Origin: Planctomycetota bacterium
GTDB taxonomy: Bacteria > Planctomycetota > Planctomycetia > Planctomycetales > Planctomycetaceae
DNA length: 5,508 nucleotides
NCBI GenBank assembly: GCA_024278285.1
Contig: JAJRTM010000836.1
Location: 1-5,508 of the forward strand
Direction of reading: 5' to 3'
The notes beneath the pieces were generated by a model that ran no database searches, had not been told where the DNA came from, and saw only the letters and a list, made by a program, of their open reading frames with translations. Made by a program: the position numbers and the translations under genes. Shown one piece after another: positions 4,879 to 5,508 of this stretch (its first letter is position 1; each line of letters opens with the position of its first letter).

Positions 4879-5508
4879 ACAAATTATCCGCCGAACCGTT
4901 TCAGAAATGTTGGCGAAGAGCACATCATCAAGAAATATTCACAGATTAGCCAAGAAACATACGGACAAAATTCATTTTGTTCCTGTTCGATACAGGGTTA
5001 TTGGCGGCATATTACAAGGGTTGAACATTAAATTCGGCAATTTCATTGAGCAACTCTTGCGCAATCTGGTAGAGATTGATCCGAACGTGCAAGCAATGGA
5101 AGATGCAGGACAGAAAGTTACACTCTTCTTCACTCCTGAAACAGATGCCTTGATTGATCGATACATTACTGAGCGACAATTGCCTGATAGCCCCGACGAT
5201 TGTTCAATCTTATTTTCCCATTTGCTGGATGAAATTTTAGAAGTAGAAAATTCAGCAACGGATGAGCAGAGACAAGTAATTACAAAGGATGTTGATGGCC
5301 TATTCCGAACAAGTGATGGCTTAATAGTTTTCACGGAACTCAAGTACAATGATGACCATGATACGGTAAAGTTTGTAGACATCAACCGGAAATTTATCAA
5401 GACATGGGCAGGGCTGGCTGTGCGTTACAAAATACGCTCAAAAGATGAATTATTGCCAATTCTTTACTACTTTAATGCAACGAAGCGGTATGGCCCAATT
5501 TATGTGCC
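4862..5508 (+). CDS. Type II restriction endonuclease, HinfI-like, PD-(D/E)XK fold (3' end outside window)
   Basis: The gene starts at the ATG 4862-4864, overlaps the end of the methyltransferase gene by 17 bases in another frame and stays open to the last base, giving 215 complete codons. R.HinfI, as I recall it, has about 262 residues, so perhaps 50 are missing. A PD-(D/E)XK nuclease centre is visible: D145 in KDVDGLF, then E159 and K161 in FTELKY. The N-terminal block HFVPVRYRVIGGILQGLN (about 38-55) and GNFIEQL (about 59-65) look like conserved parts of the HinfI-type endonucleases. It should cut unmethylated GANTC, using magnesium. The Shine-Dalgarno signal is weak (GGGG at 4851-4854), so its translation is probably coupled to that of the methylase, which would make protection appear before cutting. 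The family assignment rests on the partner gene, the motifs and my memory of the family, not on an alignment. Confidence 0.85.
   Translation, partial: MSNQVKQIIRRTVSEMLAKSTSSRNIHRLAKKHTDKIHFVPVRYRVIGGILQGLNIKFGNFIEQLLRNLVEIDPNVQAMEDAGQKVTLFFTPETDALIDRYITERQLPDSPDDCSILFSHLLDEILEVENSATDEQRQVITKDVDGLFRTSDGLIVFTELKYNDDHDTVKFVDINRKFIKTWAGLAVRYKIRSKDELLPILYYFNATKRYGPIYV

Larger units (their letters stand above)
3707..5508 (+). mobile_element. Integron gene cassette 3 (start only): restriction-modification cassette
   Basis: The left edge is G3706 of the GTTGGGC core. The cassette carries a methyltransferase and an endonuclease gene in one operon and runs beyond the window. If it is intact, its attC should lie soon after the endonuclease stop codon and open with GTTGCCCAAC, the reverse complement of 3706-3715. 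Restriction-modification genes are known cargo of integron cassettes. The right edge is not seen. Confidence 0.65.

Noticed and set aside
4972..5400. 142-residue minus strand frame opposite the endonuclease gene
   Set aside because: The + strand frame has nuclease motifs and operon context. The minus translation is Ser/Thr-rich low-complexity sequence, typical of an antisense shadow.

Overview
The window reads as part of a bacterial integron cassette array. Two complete gene cassettes and the start of a third lie head to tail, all on the + strand, separated by attC-like recombination sites. The strongest evidence is a reciprocal match that I did not expect by chance. In an integron, the first bases of a cassette come from the end of its own attC, so they should be the reverse complement of the first arm of that attC. 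Cassette 1 begins GTTGGGTTGC (235-244), and its attC begins with the exact reverse complement GCAACCCAAC (2548-2557). Cassette 2 begins GTTAGGCCGCA (2668-2678), and its attC begins with TGCGGCCTAAC (3583-3593). No integrase gene is visible, and the phylum cannot be assigned from this sequence. The base composition is moderate, with AT-leaning genes and GC-rich attC sites, and the two attC sites differ from each other, so the cassettes probably have mixed origins.

Layout: 1-308 is a non-coding leader with a good sigma70-type promoter (60-88), a second weaker one (174-202), two interleaved pairs of short direct repeats, and a GTTGGGT recombination core at 235-241 with no attC-like partner upstream. 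It may be an attI/Pc region. Cassette 1 (236-2668) carries one large gene (309-2513). Its product looks like a membrane-anchored PIN-type nuclease with an N-terminal winged-helix-like segment, a long coiled coil and three C-terminal membrane helices. attC1 (2551-2674) is composite: a compact 72-bp attC-like fold with a further palindromic 52-bp stretch. Cassette 2 (2669-3706) carries a 290-residue, mostly helical protein with an Arg-Asn-x3-His motif suggesting a HEPN-type ribonuclease. attC2 is at 3587-3712. Cassette 3 (from 3707, running off the window) carries a type II restriction-modification pair: a CcrM/M.HinfI-like adenine methyltransferase (3769-4878) and, overlapping it by 17 bases, a PD-(D/E)XK endonuclease cut by the window edge (4862-5508). 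GANTC is the likely recognition sequence.

How the parts fit: cassettes 1 and 2 would mostly be read from a promoter upstream of the array, while the restriction-modification cassette has a possible promoter of its own. All three cassettes encode proteins of defence or addiction type (a PIN nuclease, a HEPN-like protein and a restriction-modification pair), so this looks like a small, recombinable defence island built from integron cassettes. The restriction-modification and cassette assignments are firm. The PIN assignment is moderately supported, and the HEPN assignment is tentative.
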